Below are positions 11,389 to 21,901 of a stretch of DNA of 64,000 bases, piece by piece. Source of the stretch: Evernia prunastri. Lineage: Eukaryota; Ascomycota; Lecanoromycetes; Lecanorales; Parmeliaceae. Below the pieces are notes generated by a model, which worked only from the letters and a program-made list of their open reading frames with translations, did no database searches and had not been told where the DNA came from. Both the position numbers and the translations under genes were made by a program. The stretch is taken from contig NKYR01000067.1 in assembly GCA_003184365.1 (NCBI GenBank), forward strand, positions 151,091 to 215,090. The letters run 5' to 3'. The number at the start of each line of letters is the position of its first letter. Positions within the stretch are counted from its first letter, which is position 1.

Positions 11389-13604
11389 CTTGGAGTTGGT
11401 ATGTTTTCAGTGTTCTGAGCAGTCAATTGAGAATAATATGTCGTATCACAAAGTGTCCGTGAAGCGGGGCAAAATCGAATTGTGGGAGGGGTTCTGGGTG
11501 CTGGGTTGCAAGTGTGAACTTGGACCAACAAATTTGCAGAACTGAGGTCCACTGTGTGCGCAGATACCCGTACTGCCAGATATCAACACGTATTTGAGGC
11601 AGAGTGCCAGAGGCCCAAACGAACTGTGAGTTGCAAGTCCGCGAGTTTTTTCTCGACATTCCTAATTCCAGCTGTAAGCAAAACGCTGATCATTCAATAG
11701 ATGGATAGAGCGCATATCGCAACGGGACCAAAGTCTGCAGATTATGAACCTTGTGGGGTAGGAGTAGTAATTTAAACCCCACGAGGTGGTAGCACCTGGT
11801 TCGCAAAGCGATCTCAGAGATTGTTCCATTGCTTGGTATCGTACGGAGTACATAGGTATCCATCTCAGTCCAGTGCCAAAAGACACTGCATTGAAAAAGA
11901 CAAGGCAGACAAGAGCTTGAAATTCCCAGTGATCTGCCTTCAAATAACATGTATCACGCCGGGTCCTTCCCCGACCTCGTCAAAAGCCTTGGGGCCACGG
12001 TACCGCTTGCAGTCGAGGCATTTGGGGCTCCTAGCTCAGCTGGAGGGGGGGGGAGGTTCAATCGAAGTCAGCACATCCTAAGCATATAAGCGACTTGACC
12101 GGGGCCGCACCCTAGAAAGACCAGGATAGGCTGTGATTTACGGAGTAGAATGGGTACGTACTCTGGGGCGCGCTCTACCCCTATATGTCCCATATCTACC
12201 CTGTGACCCTAATATCTCCAACGACCCTCGTGGGGGGCGGCAGCGTCAAGCCCATCCAATCCCAATTAATTTGAGCAAATTTTATACATTCCCAGTGTAT
12301 GCACTGACCTCACCGGGGTCAAATGTCGGATATGTTCTGCATATGCAAACCTTCACCCCGGTTGAACTTTGTTTCAACCCCTTTCAAGCTGGAAGCCGAC
12401 GCAGGCACATCTCTGCCGATGAACACGGGCAACCGTCTCCAGAAAGCTATGCACCGTCTCCAATCAAGTACGGCACCAATGCAATCAGCCAGTCAAATTT
12501 AATTGTCATAAGAACAGTGGGCGCCACCGGCCCGCTCGGCACCACGTCGACGTTTGTTCCACGCATGGCACGGGCTTCATTTCACCCTTTCTCAGACGTT
12601 GTCCGTAATCCTATCCTTGAAGCGCTAGACGAGCTCTTCCGCGGTGTCATGAGACGGCTTTGGAGGCCAAATTGTGGGACCCACAGTAGTACATGAGCTC
12701 ACGAAGGGCAAACAAATGACACTGTTGTCGCAGGACCACTGGAAACGCAGAGAGGACTTACGAGAAGAAAACAGCAGACAAGGGAAAAGTAAGAGAATTC
12801 TCCGCCAGTGGAGGGCCAAGACAGAACGGGCTCCACCTATCCATTAAGCTCCGGCAAAGCTCATACCTCTTAGAGTATATAGTAGAGTGAAGAGCTTGCT
12901 ACTGGTGCTTGAGAAGCACTGTCAGTCGGTGGGATCGAAAGAAAGGGGTAGCCATCCCTACCACATGCCAAAGCTCGCATGAGCGATCTAGTTAGCTTTG
13001 AAAGCCTGAATCACAATCATAACAAGAGATTTATCCTGTACCTGCGTTTCCAAAAGCCTGAAGCACAATCATAACAAGAAAGTTGTCTTGTACCTGCGTT
13101 TCCAAAGTAAAAGTCTCTTCGTAAACCACGATCCTGTCCCTGTCAGTCATGTGTAAACGACCGTTGGCTTACACAGTTGTAAGTTTCCACGTCCTTAGCC
13201 TGCTAGGATCGTGAGCTGTTCTGTAACTAATCGTAGAGCCGCCGGATATAGTCAGCAGCGACAATCAGATCAATCAAGACCAGGTGCTACATAGCGGTAG
13301 AAAGTGGTACTGAAATGGTTGCGCCTCGGCCGCCCACATCACAGCAAATCTGTCTTTGAAACACAACAACCTTCGAGCAATGGGGAAGCGGTCTGCGATT
13401 TCGCCTTGGGCTATTGATGCCTGGAAGTTGAAAGAACGAATGTACTGCCTCAATGAAAGTACTGCCTCAATCCATTTCATTGTTTGTGAATTATGGTAAG
13501 CTTAAAGCAACAGGTGGCGTTTTATTGTTCGTGATTTTTGTCGAAAGATCAGTGACTAGACTTGCCCGAACTATTTATACAACTGTACGGAGTAATAGGT
13601 TCCG
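11389..13604. other. Gene-free interval with small repeats
   Basis: No convincing gene. The longest frame (12133-12696, plus) lacks coding texture and ends in repetitive DNA. The nonamer TACGGAGTA occurs three times (11842-11850, 12139-12147, 13586-13594). CCGGGG-containing blocks near 12100 and 12310 could be zinc-cluster regulator sites, but nothing identifies a target. Confidence 0.4.
13003..13106. repeat. Two-copy 52-bp tandem repeat
   Basis: Two adjacent copies begin at 13003 and 13055. Each starts AGCCTGAA and ends CTGCGTTTCCAAA, with a handful of mismatches between copies. It lies in a gene-free interval upstream of no obvious start codon. Confidence 0.8.
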
Positions 13605-15907
13605 TTACCTCAGATGTATTCGGCGTCTCTCCTTGGGCTGACGCTTGACGAAAGGTCTCATCCTCCCTGTATATTTAGTTTGTTCCCGTGGATTACACAA
13701 CCAAGAATTGACAACTCCGATCCTTTCTGTCACGTCTCCATGGTGTTGAACCAGCATAAGAAAATACGCAGTGTCGTAGCCTAAGAAATTTTGCGCATTC
13801 CATTGGGTTGTTTTCCAAGAACTCACGACCAAACAGTCCCAGGACAGAATTTGCAATGTGTGGAAGAAAGACTGATGTTTGAGGGGTCTCTTGGATAATG
13901 TCACTGGTGCTATTTGTCGCTGATCGACATCTTTTTCAGGGTCGATGATCCAGAAGGCCGGGAGGACATCCTCGTCATTCGCGAATCTCCTTGTAGGCGG
14001 CTGGCCCGGAAAGTACTGTAGCTGAACCTGTATCACGTCCGCATCAATTACCAAGTGAGGATTCGAATGGAAATGCCTCGTAAGGCCTAAATTGTTCTCA
14101 CTGTTTGCCAAAAGTGCCACTAGCTCCGTGGGCCCCAATAACGTCATTTCCGAGTAATGGGAACCTTTGTCTTGCCGGTGATCCACGGCGAGATACACTT
14201 TGTGTTGCAGTTTATCCTCAGGATAATCAGCAAAAGAAGCAACGCCGGTCCAGCCCGCCCATGAGTAGGAGGGAAAGCTTCGATTTCGTTTAGGCGAATC
14301 TCTGTTCAAACGCTGTTTGTGTCCCCAATATAAACTGTCTACGAAGACGGTGTGACGATCTTTCCCAACGTAGGATATTGGCAAGCCTAAGTACTGTTGA
14401 ATCTTATCTTCTGCATGCTCGAAGTGATTCATTATCCCCAAGAAAGCATTGAGTGAGTCTGATGGATAGGATAGCTGCCGTGCGGTATATCTTTCCACTT
14501 GTTCATACAATGAACCTATCGAAATGTGAGTAACCGAGAGCTTAAGATGCAATGCCGACTCCTACCTGTTGGCGTTTGAAAATAACCTCTTTGTATGGGT
14601 ATTGACCGCTGCTTTTGGCATCTCTGCCTCTCGAGCTTTTTAAGAAGTGCTTGTGGTTTGATGATTGACTCACAGAAGTTTTCCACTTGGCACTCAAAGT
14701 AAACTTGTTCTTCGGTAAACACCAGACGCCGCTTTGATAGCATACCTTCCTGATAGGTCCAGCCGCGGGACGCCCTCCGAGAACTACAGATAGAGATATC
14801 TGGAGGGCATAGTGAGGATACGAGCAGGGCATCCCGGACAACTACTGATGGTTGCATGCTCCTCGCAACACCCCCGACCCCTGGAAGTCCAAAGCTAGCG
14901 TCTCTACCGGCAGCGGCGATGATTGTGAGTACAGCACCTGCATAGACTTTGTCCATTGCACGAATTTGGGCATGCTTCTCCTCGATGCTAGACTGGTTGA
15001 TGCAATAACGGTCCACCCATAGATAACGCCAGCCAAGAGTTTTTGTTACAGTAATGGCGTCCTGTATAACACTGGGTGTCACATCAGGGAGACGGCTCGG
15101 CCCCTCTGGTCCGAACGGCTTTTCAGCTACATTTGAGGAGCCCCAAACATAACTCAGAGCAACATAGTCACATCCTGATGAAGTTTGGATGATCTCACGG
15201 GTTTCGCAGTCAATCACTTTTAACCAAAGTGTACTCTCCCACTTACCGATCTTGCATGGTCCAGGATGATGTCTTTGGCAGTAATGAAACCAGCTCTTCA
15301 ACAGGTCGTAGTCGATATGCTCCCACTGAGTCTGACGGACACTGATTGTTTTCTTTGTGAGCACCGAGCTCGTGTCCTCAGAAAGGCAAATTACTCCCTT
15401 CTTCCAACCCGAGTCAACGTTCTTCATGAACTTCGACCTCTCGTCGCAACGCTGCGCGGAGCGGCCAGTTCCAGGCAAGACCATGAGGCAGACGGTTTGC
15501 ATGATGTACCACTCTTTTCGGTTGAATCTGGTTATGGCACCTGAAGCTGCTGGCCGGAACGCAAATAATCTGAGATGATACTCGGAGGCATCATGTCCCG
15601 AGGTCTCGCTAGGATTCACCCGCATGGTAGCAAAAAATTGGCACAAAGAACACGTATCTTCTTCCCAGTCACTTGATCTGTAGCCTAGGTCGGCAACTGC
15701 CTTTCCATCGGGGGGAGGCATTCTTTCTGGATTGAAGATTTTATGGAAATCAAGCTGGAGACAGCCATGACACAGACTCTGATACTCTTTGGGAACCTCC
15801 TTTACTCCAAAGTCGGTAGGTCTCTTGTTTTGATGGGCCACCTGCGTAGGTTGATCAAGCTTTCGCTTTCGACAGATCTGTGTTTCTGGCATTTTCGGGG
15901 ACGGCAT
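13605..15907 (-). CDS. HET-domain protein
   Basis: Exon 1 is 15907-14566 and exon 2 is 14515-13605. The 50-nt intron begins GTAGGA, ends GATAG and joins in phase 1, giving 750 residues. The heterokaryon-incompatibility domain spans roughly residues 245-410 with its three hallmark blocks: YVALSYVWG, WRYLWVDRYCINQ, and RGWTYQEGMLSKRRLVF. HET domains are death-triggering modules in fungal allorecognition and NLR-like innate immunity. The N-terminal 100 residues carry paired cysteines (CHGC, CSLC), common in this protein class. The C-terminal region opens with SLYEQVERYTARQLSYPSD, which usually follows the domain in long HET proteins. Both exons are intact. Such genes are numerous and polymorphic, and usually lie in variable genomic regions, fitting the gene-poor surroundings. 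Confidence 0.92.
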
Positions 15908-16912
15908 TGTGTCTTAGAACGATCGAATTCGAAAATTTGCGGAAATATCTCACTCGACCTGTGTTGCCTAAGGGAGTCATTTTGATGCTATCTGGACTCT
16001 ATGGTGGACCGCTGCATTGAGGTAGTTACTTACATCGCATCGATGTTGTATCACACTACCAATGCTCCCCAGTAATAGACCCAGCAATGTGATTTCGCTA
16101 CCATCAACGACATATGTCAACGCAAAGGAATTGAGGGACAGAAGTGCTTCGGGCTCGCCGAAATCTGCGATCAGGCAACAATGAGGTTGCATGCCAAGAC
16201 CGCAATGCATTTCGATGTGGTAGCACAGCCTCATGACCTGAGCTACATCATCATCTGAGTCTGCTGTTATATGCTTAAGCCGAGGCTGTGTTTACGACAT
16301 TCCCAGTACGCGCAAGGCGGAGATAGGTAACCATCATAGGTTTTCTCAGACGGCAACTTTCACGGACCCTACAACAGCGCCGGAAAGGAAACAGCATTGC
16401 AGCCTTGCATTCAGGAATCTAGGCAGAAGTCCCAAAAGCAGTCAGAAGCAATGCACCTCGTTTTTCTTTCCTCAAATCCGGTACGAGACAGCGGAACTCC
16501 GTCGCCGGGTTTGAGGCAGTGCAAACAGGTGCATCTCTGCCGGCAGCCGATTGAGAGTACATCCAGTAAGCTCGCAAACTCTCACGCTTGGGTTTCCACC
16601 AATATACCCTTATGGCAAAAGGAGCGGTTCGAAGACGTTGGCAGCGATTGTTTTGCAGCAACGAATAGAAGGGTGTGGTGAGGGAAGGTAGAGTAAGTAG
16701 GTGCGGGATACGGGACCTTTTTTAGCGTGCTTAAGCCACCAATAAGTTCTTGCAAATAAAGGAGGTAGGGATGTAGAATATGAATACAATTCGATCCCCC
16801 CTGCCATATTCCTCCGGACCCGCTTTCCAATGCCATCTTCTCATTATCTACAGCCTGAAGCCCGGAAGCATCCGGCTTCGAGTATCTCCTTTCACCCTTT
16901 AGGGCCACATTC
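15908..16912. other. Intergenic, HET promoter side
   Basis: About 1 kb between the HET start and the PEX5 3' end. Only short frames are seen. It presumably holds the HET promoter and the PEX5 terminator; no clear motif stands out. Confidence 0.4.
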
Positions 16913-18946
16913 TTAAAAATCAAACTCTCCCCTGAACTGCTCGATATCCATTCCCATCTCCACCCTCTCCATCAGATCTCTCCTCCCCATGCTGTTAAAA
17001 ACTCGTTTCAACGTCTCCAGCAGATTCGTACTCTGATTCAACCCCACCATCCTCTCCACATCCCCTTCATCGATCGTACTACTCCCGGGATCCTCGCCTA
17101 TGACCTCCTTGACGCGTTGCATACCTTCGCGCTCGACGACACGGTGCATACTTAGTGCGCCGAGGAGGTGCTGTGCTGCTTGGGGGAGCACACCGATGTT
17201 GATGCAGGAAACGCCGAGGTTATAACGAGCGCGGACAAAGTTGGGGTTTAGGTTTAGCGCTTTTTCATACGCTGCGATCGCCTCTTCGCTGCGGCCACTG
17301 TTGGCGAGCGTAGCGCCTAGTCGATTCCAGAGTAAGTGCGCTTGTTGAGGTTCATTAGTCGTTCCAGATTCAGTGCTCGCAAGGGCCGCTTCAAAGCAAT
17401 CAACAGCTTTGCCATATTCTTCTGCACCGTAAAATAGCACGCCTAAACCCACTTGCACGTCCGGGTCCATATGTTCGCCATCTGGTGAGAGTTGGGCTGC
17501 GCGGATGAATTGGTTCGTGACATTTTCGTGGAGGATGTGGCGATCTGTGAAACCGAAATCGACTGCCGGAGTAAGATTATCGGGAGAAACAATCTCGGGA
17601 TACTTTGTTGAGACCCAGCGTTCTAAGGTGCGGTAGGCGGTAGAGTCATAACCTTCATTTGTGTAAGATATAGCGAGACCCATCAAGGCCGAAAGATTCT
17701 TGGGATCGAGCTTGATCGCTTGTTCGAGAGCTCGGATGGCAGGCGACTCTTTCTCGTTCTGGGCTTGTGCGCTGCCGAGCTGGCACCAAGCTTGTACGTG
17801 TTGCGGATCTTTCTGTACAGCAGCTTCGAAGGCGAGAGCGGCGAGAGAAAGATTACCACCCTCATTCAATATTTTGATGCCTTCTTCGAACGGGTCTTTG
17901 GTGGCGCTGAAAGGATTGTCTTCCTCAAAAGTGTAATTGCCCATCAGAGGGTCTCGGTAACCGTCCTGAAAGTTGCTGTCGAAATTCTCCCAGGTATCGA
18001 AGTCTCGTAACGGTAATTCCTCACCCATGTGCATACCGTATTCACCATCACCCATGATGGATCTAGCATTTGCAGTCTCACCTTGTATTCCTCGCCACAC
18101 GCTCTCGAAGTCGCCAAACTCATTCGTCTCCGAAAGGACTGACCTATCCATGTCATTGAGTTCCCGCTCCATCGCTGCGTTTGCTTCGGCGTCTAAATCG
18201 CGTTGGGTTGCTGCGTCAATCTCTGCAAATTGCTGTTCCCAGTCTTTTTCATCGAGCTCCACCATTCGTCCTTTTCCTTTGCCAATGGTCTGTTGTTCTG
18301 ACTGTCTCCTCTGCAAGCTCATTGGCCGATACTGTGAACCCATCATGCCCATATTCATCCCGTAGCCAATACCCATTTGTCTGTTATAGCTATTCATCCC
18401 TAATTGTGTGTGCGAAGTCGGACTTCCAACCCTAGCTGATCCGTTCCTCTCCATCTGTTGGAAGCGCTGAAATTCGGCTGGCGTGAAGCCAGCAGGGACG
18501 AAGCCTCCCGATTTCGGTACTTGGAAGGCAGCCTCCATACGCGCCTGCTCTCCAGGATCAAATTCTAATGCCCAGCTAGGTGCGGGTATTCGTGGGGCGG
18601 TTGTTCGATAGCCATCCAAGTCTCTTCGCATCTGCTCCATTGCGAAGGGTTGTAAATCTTGAGGTAGCTGGCCATTTTGCTGTAAAAATGTCTGCATCGT
18701 CTGTAGCTGAAGATCAGCCACGATCCAGTTCCTGGCAAAACTCACGGCGCAAGAGTTCCGATTTGGCGAACGTACCTCATCTTGGCTTGATCCATTCGCC
18801 TGACTTCTGAAGCTTTCTTGCAGACCTCCGGACCCCTGCCCCACAAGCCTATCCCGTTGTAAAGACTTGTCATCCTGTACGTGTTTCGTAAACTGGCCTA
18901 GTGGGTTCCCCGCGGTTGAGCATTCGGCGCCACCTAGGAAAGACAT
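16913..18946 (-). CDS. PEX5: Peroxisomal targeting signal 1 receptor PEX5
   Basis: The frame from ATG 18946 (MSFLGGAEC) is 677 residues if unspliced. Codons 58-80 (18775-18707, 69 nt) have GTACGT at the start and TTCAG at the end and look like an in-frame intron, which would leave 654 residues. Cys9 matches the conserved N-terminal cysteine that is mono-ubiquitinated for receptor recycling. Pex14-binding WxxxF/Y-type motifs are visible: WALEF (125-129) and WEQQF (236-240), with WENF-type residues near 319. From about 353 to 620 there are tetratricopeptide repeats (for example NLSLAALAFEAAVQKDPQHVQA, SEEAIAAYEKALNLNPNFV), which bind the C-terminal SKL-type signal of cargo. It shuttles between cytosol and peroxisome membrane. 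It is divergent from the complex I subunit gene across about 450 bp. Identification is firm. Confidence 0.96.
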   Translation of the reverse strand: MSFLGGAECSTAGNPLGQFTKHVQDDKSLQRDRLVGQGSGGLQESFRSQANGSSQDEVRSPNRNSCAVSFARNWIVADLQLQTMQTFLQQNGQLPQDLQPFAMEQMRRDLDGYRTTAPRIPAPSWALEFDPGEQARMEAAFQVPKSGGFVPAGFTPAEFQRFQQMERNGSARVGSPTSHTQLGMNSYNRQMGIGYGMNMGMMGSQYRPMSLQRRQSEQQTIGKGKGRMVELDEKDWEQQFAEIDAATQRDLDAEANAAMERELNDMDRSVLSETNEFGDFESVWRGIQGETANARSIMGDGEYGMHMGEELPLRDFDTWENFDSNFQDGYRDPLMGNYTFEEDNPFSATKDPFEEGIKILNEGGNLSLAALAFEAAVQKDPQHVQAWCQLGSAQAQNEKESPAIRALEQAIKLDPKNLSALMGLAISYTNEGYDSTAYRTLERWVSTKYPEIVSPDNLTPAVDFGFTDRHILHENVTNQFIRAAQLSPDGEHMDPDVQVGLGVLFYGAEEYGKAVDCFEAALASTESGTTNEPQQAHLLWNRLGATLANSGRSEEAIAAYEKALNLNPNFVRARYNLGVSCINIGVLPQAAQHLLGALSMHRVVEREGMQRVKEVIGEDPGSSTIDEGDVERMVGLNQSTNLLETLKRVFNSMGRRDLMERVEMGMDIEQFRGEFDF

Positions 18947-19392
18947 GGTGTTGGGGAGGTGGCAGGTATGGTAGTTGCGATGCAAAGGAAGGAGCAATCA
19001 GAGACCTGAAAAAGGAACGAGACCGTGATTCTCAACTCAGATTTACAATGGTAAGTGTTTTTACATCAAGCGTGAGTGAAGCCGAGGCTTACCATTACGC
19101 CGTCGTCATTGCTATTAAGACAATTACATTGCTAAAACAACGCTATAATTGTTATGCGGCCCAGGAAAGAAAAACCGCCTGGCTCGCTTGGCATAGATCC
19201 TCCTGGCCCAATCGGAGACTTCACCGCCGCCATCTCAAAGTTTGCAAAAAGCCTTCTCCCTCCCCTCAAACAACCGAGTCCAGATGTTCTTAGATACCAC
19301 GCTATTCTCTACCGTTACCACCGCGCGCAGCTCGTCGTTAAACATTCCAGACATCACCGAACCTCGTCTGCCGAAATACAAGCAGCGGCAGC
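18947..19392. promoter_or_regulatory. Bidirectional promoter, PEX5 / complex I subunit
   Basis: These 446 bp separate two divergently transcribed housekeeping genes, so both promoters and 5' leaders must lie here or just inside. Open frames crossing this interval (for example 19154-19462) do not continue into the complex I reading frame and look like leader sequence. I saw no definite TATA or CCAAT element. Confidence 0.5.
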
Positions 19393-19788
19393 ATGCCAAC
19401 CCCAGAATCCGCCCTCTTCCTCGCCAAAAAGCCCCAAGTCCCCCCAACCTTCCAAGGAGTAGACTACTCGGATACTCCACGGCTGAAGGCAGCGCAGGAT
19501 GCTGTCATTAGGGAGCAGTGGGTCAAGAGCATGATGGCTAGGTTGATAAGAGAGGAATTGGGGAAGTGTTATGTCAAGGAGGGGGTCAATCATTTGGAGA
19601 AGTGCGGGGGCCTGAGAGGTATGTTGTTTGATATGTGTTCCTACAAGTGAATGGTGGAGGGAGCGGTGGGGATGATGCCGGTTGTATAGGCTAATTGGCA
19701 CAAAGAACGATATTTCGAGGCATTGAAGGATGCTAAAGTACGAGGGTATTTGTTCCAGCAGCAAAATTATGTTCCAGGGGATAAGTGA
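19393..19788 (+). CDS. nuo-12.3: NADH dehydrogenase (complex I) 12.3 kDa subunit
   Basis: Exon 1 is 19393-19618 and exon 2 is 19706-19788. The 87-nt intron has donor GTATGT, a CTAAT branch site and acceptor AAAG, phase 1, giving 102 residues. The protein starts MPTPESALFLAKKP and contains AVIREQWVKSMMARLIREELGKCY followed by EGVNHLEKCG, then LRERYFEAL across the splice and YLFQQQNY near the end. This is the pattern of the fungal 12.3 kDa accessory subunit of respiratory complex I (NDUFB10/PDSW type), located in the membrane arm at the mitochondrial inner membrane. The two conserved cysteines (GKCY, EKCG) are present. Length matches the family. The second exon is too short to be obvious alone and was placed by frame and splice sites. 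Confidence 0.92.
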
Positions 19789-19988
19789 TGGGCGTTGTTC
19801 TCGACTAGAAAAACAGAGTTGCTATTGAGCTGAGACGTCTACGGGAAGAAGAGCGTGGTGTACATACTTGAATGGCGTTCAATGGGTCGTCCGGGGAGGG
19901 TTTTGGCAAGCACGTTTTCATAAGCTGTTTGCAGCCTATCGATTCTTTTACAGTCACAGAGCCACGATACTGCACGAACGCATGTTTG

Positions 19989-21457
19989 CTAATAGTATGA
20001 ATCTTCTTGCGTTGCGGCCGAAGAGGACCCCGGGAAAGATCTGGGCAGGCCACTCTGAGACTTCTCACCCTCATCGCTGCTGCTTTTATTATCATCATCC
20101 ACATCGTTAAGATCAGGTGGAGCTCGCATACGCGTCAAAGTGTCGTCGTCGAGAGTCTGTAGTACAAATGACTTCGCTGCATGGATATCTCTACCTAAAG
20201 GCATGTTCGCTATGAGCGGATCGGAAGGGGGTATCAATTGCGTATTTATCTGTACCTCTATTAGGACCATCCATGGAAAAGTTCTGAGCGCAGTCTTACA
20301 GTATCATTCATCTTGTTCCATTTCTGTTCCAGCATCTCAATCACTCTCAGTTCCTCAAACCGACCCGCGTCATTTCCCCAGTCCTCGCCCCTTTCTATCT
20401 TCTTGTCTTCTCTCCGCTCGGTCCAGTCTTTCTTGAACTTTGCGAAGCCTTTCATCTTTGATTCCTCATCCTTTATACCTCCGAAGCCCAATTGCTTTTT
20501 ACCTCCAGTGAGCCATGCAATTCCCCGCCCAGTCTCACCCCCCAAGTCTGCATCAATGCCAAAGAATCGGCACGCTTTTCCTCTCGATGTTCTTTTAAGA
20601 TCTTTGACATACTTGATCAGAGATTCATCTATCCGGCGCGAGGCGCTCAGCATGGCCTCGGCTTTTCCAGCGTGTTCCGCCGCTGCAAGACACAGTCTTG
20701 CAAATAAATGAGCTCGCACCTTTGGTAAATCTGGGGGCTTGACCATCCAATCCTTGTCATTCTTGTTGCGATCTTGAGCGACAACTGCAGGATATGGGTC
20801 ATCTTTTAACACGGCCAGAAGGGTAGCTTCGGCGACTGCCAATGCGGCAAGGCCGCCTTGTGTTTGAGCTAGAGTCTCCAAAACTGCAGAAGAGGCATCT
20901 AGTTCGGCGGATCGCGAGGCTAGATAATTGTGAATCGATGTCGCATGCAGAAGCTGCTTGGTGGCAGTGGTGACGATTGCTGTCCTCAGTTCAGCAGTAG
21001 GAGTGATTGCTCCATACAGGGCCGAAAGCTGCGCTCTTGCTTGCAGCGAATAAGCATACGCGAGTGTATTTAGAACGAACGAAACCTCAAAGTCTAGCCC
21101 TTTGCGCTTGACCCTAGGAGGCTCTCGTCCTGGGATTGTAGCTGCCAATGTAGTCCGCCATTCCACGTCGATCTCTTTCATGAGCGCCAGATCTATCTCT
21201 TCCCCATTGACCGTTCTTCCACACAATGCAGCCTCTAGCGTAAGCAGGTAGGGTAAATAGTCGTCAAGAGCAGATAGGATGGTGCTCAAGTTGGAAGTTC
21301 TGGACGAGGGAGGAAGATGTTTATGATTCTTCAGTAGACTTCGGAGCACACCTCGATAGGTCGAGGCAGTCAACAGCAACGAAGGATGAGTCGTACTATT
21401 AGCGAAAGATGAGAAATGGAGAGCCGAAGTGGTGGGCAAAGTAAATGCGAAAGGCAT
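19989..21457 (-). CDS. palC: pH-response regulator PalC (BRO1 domain)
   Basis: Exon 1 is 21457-20300 and exon 2 is 20249-19989. The 50-nt intron starts GTAAGA and ends TACAG, phase 0, joining NDT to INTQLIPP, for 472 residues. The start MPFAFTLPTTSALHFSSF and the alpha-helical body with QLLHATSIHNYLASR fit a BRO1 domain. PalC is the Pal/Rim protein that binds ESCRT-III Vps32 at cortical sites and helps recruit PalA/PalB, so that PacC is processed at alkaline pH. The tail SFPGSSSAATQEDSYY is disordered and acidic, as usual. It is divergent from the Mis18-like gene across about 440 bp. Neighbouring genes have no pH link. Confidence is high on overall pattern and length. Confidence 0.9.
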
Positions 21458-21901
21458 GTTGTCTCATGTAGGATAGGGGACAGGCAAAATGGGAAGTGAC
21501 AGTAGTATTAGGATGTGGAGAAGAGGAGCATCAATGAGGAAGGTTTTGATACTCTTTCTAAAGTCATTCTCAGTACAAAAGACAGAGTCACGAATACCAG
21601 AACGATATCTCAAATGCTAGACATTTCATCTTCTTTCGCGCACTTTTTCACCCTACCTACCCTGCATCTCGAGCCACCAGGTTGCGCGCACTTCGGATCT
21701 TACCTCGGACTCATCCTCGGATCAACACCCCATCCTCTTGCTGAGCCTCGGCCGTCCTTTCTAATTGGGCCCTTGCAACCTTACGAGGTACTCCTGCCTC
21801 TCATTGATAAACGTACGAGCGGCTTCAAGACTACCAAAGCCTATTCTGCACAAATTGATGAGCTTCACGTAAAGTCACGGGTCCAGTCTCCAAGACGCGC
21901 C
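21458..21901. promoter_or_regulatory. Bidirectional promoter, palC / Mis18-like gene
   Basis: This 444-bp interval lies between two divergent starts. The plus frame stays open back to 21515, so an upstream start at 21614 (MLDISSSF) is possible, but the sequence there is of low coding quality and I treat it as leader. A polypyrimidine-rich stretch sits around 21630-21720. Confidence 0.45.

Noticed and set aside
12133..12696. 187-codon plus-strand frame in a gene-free interval
   Set aside because: No domain, no coding texture and no homology I can recognise; kept only as part of the gap description.
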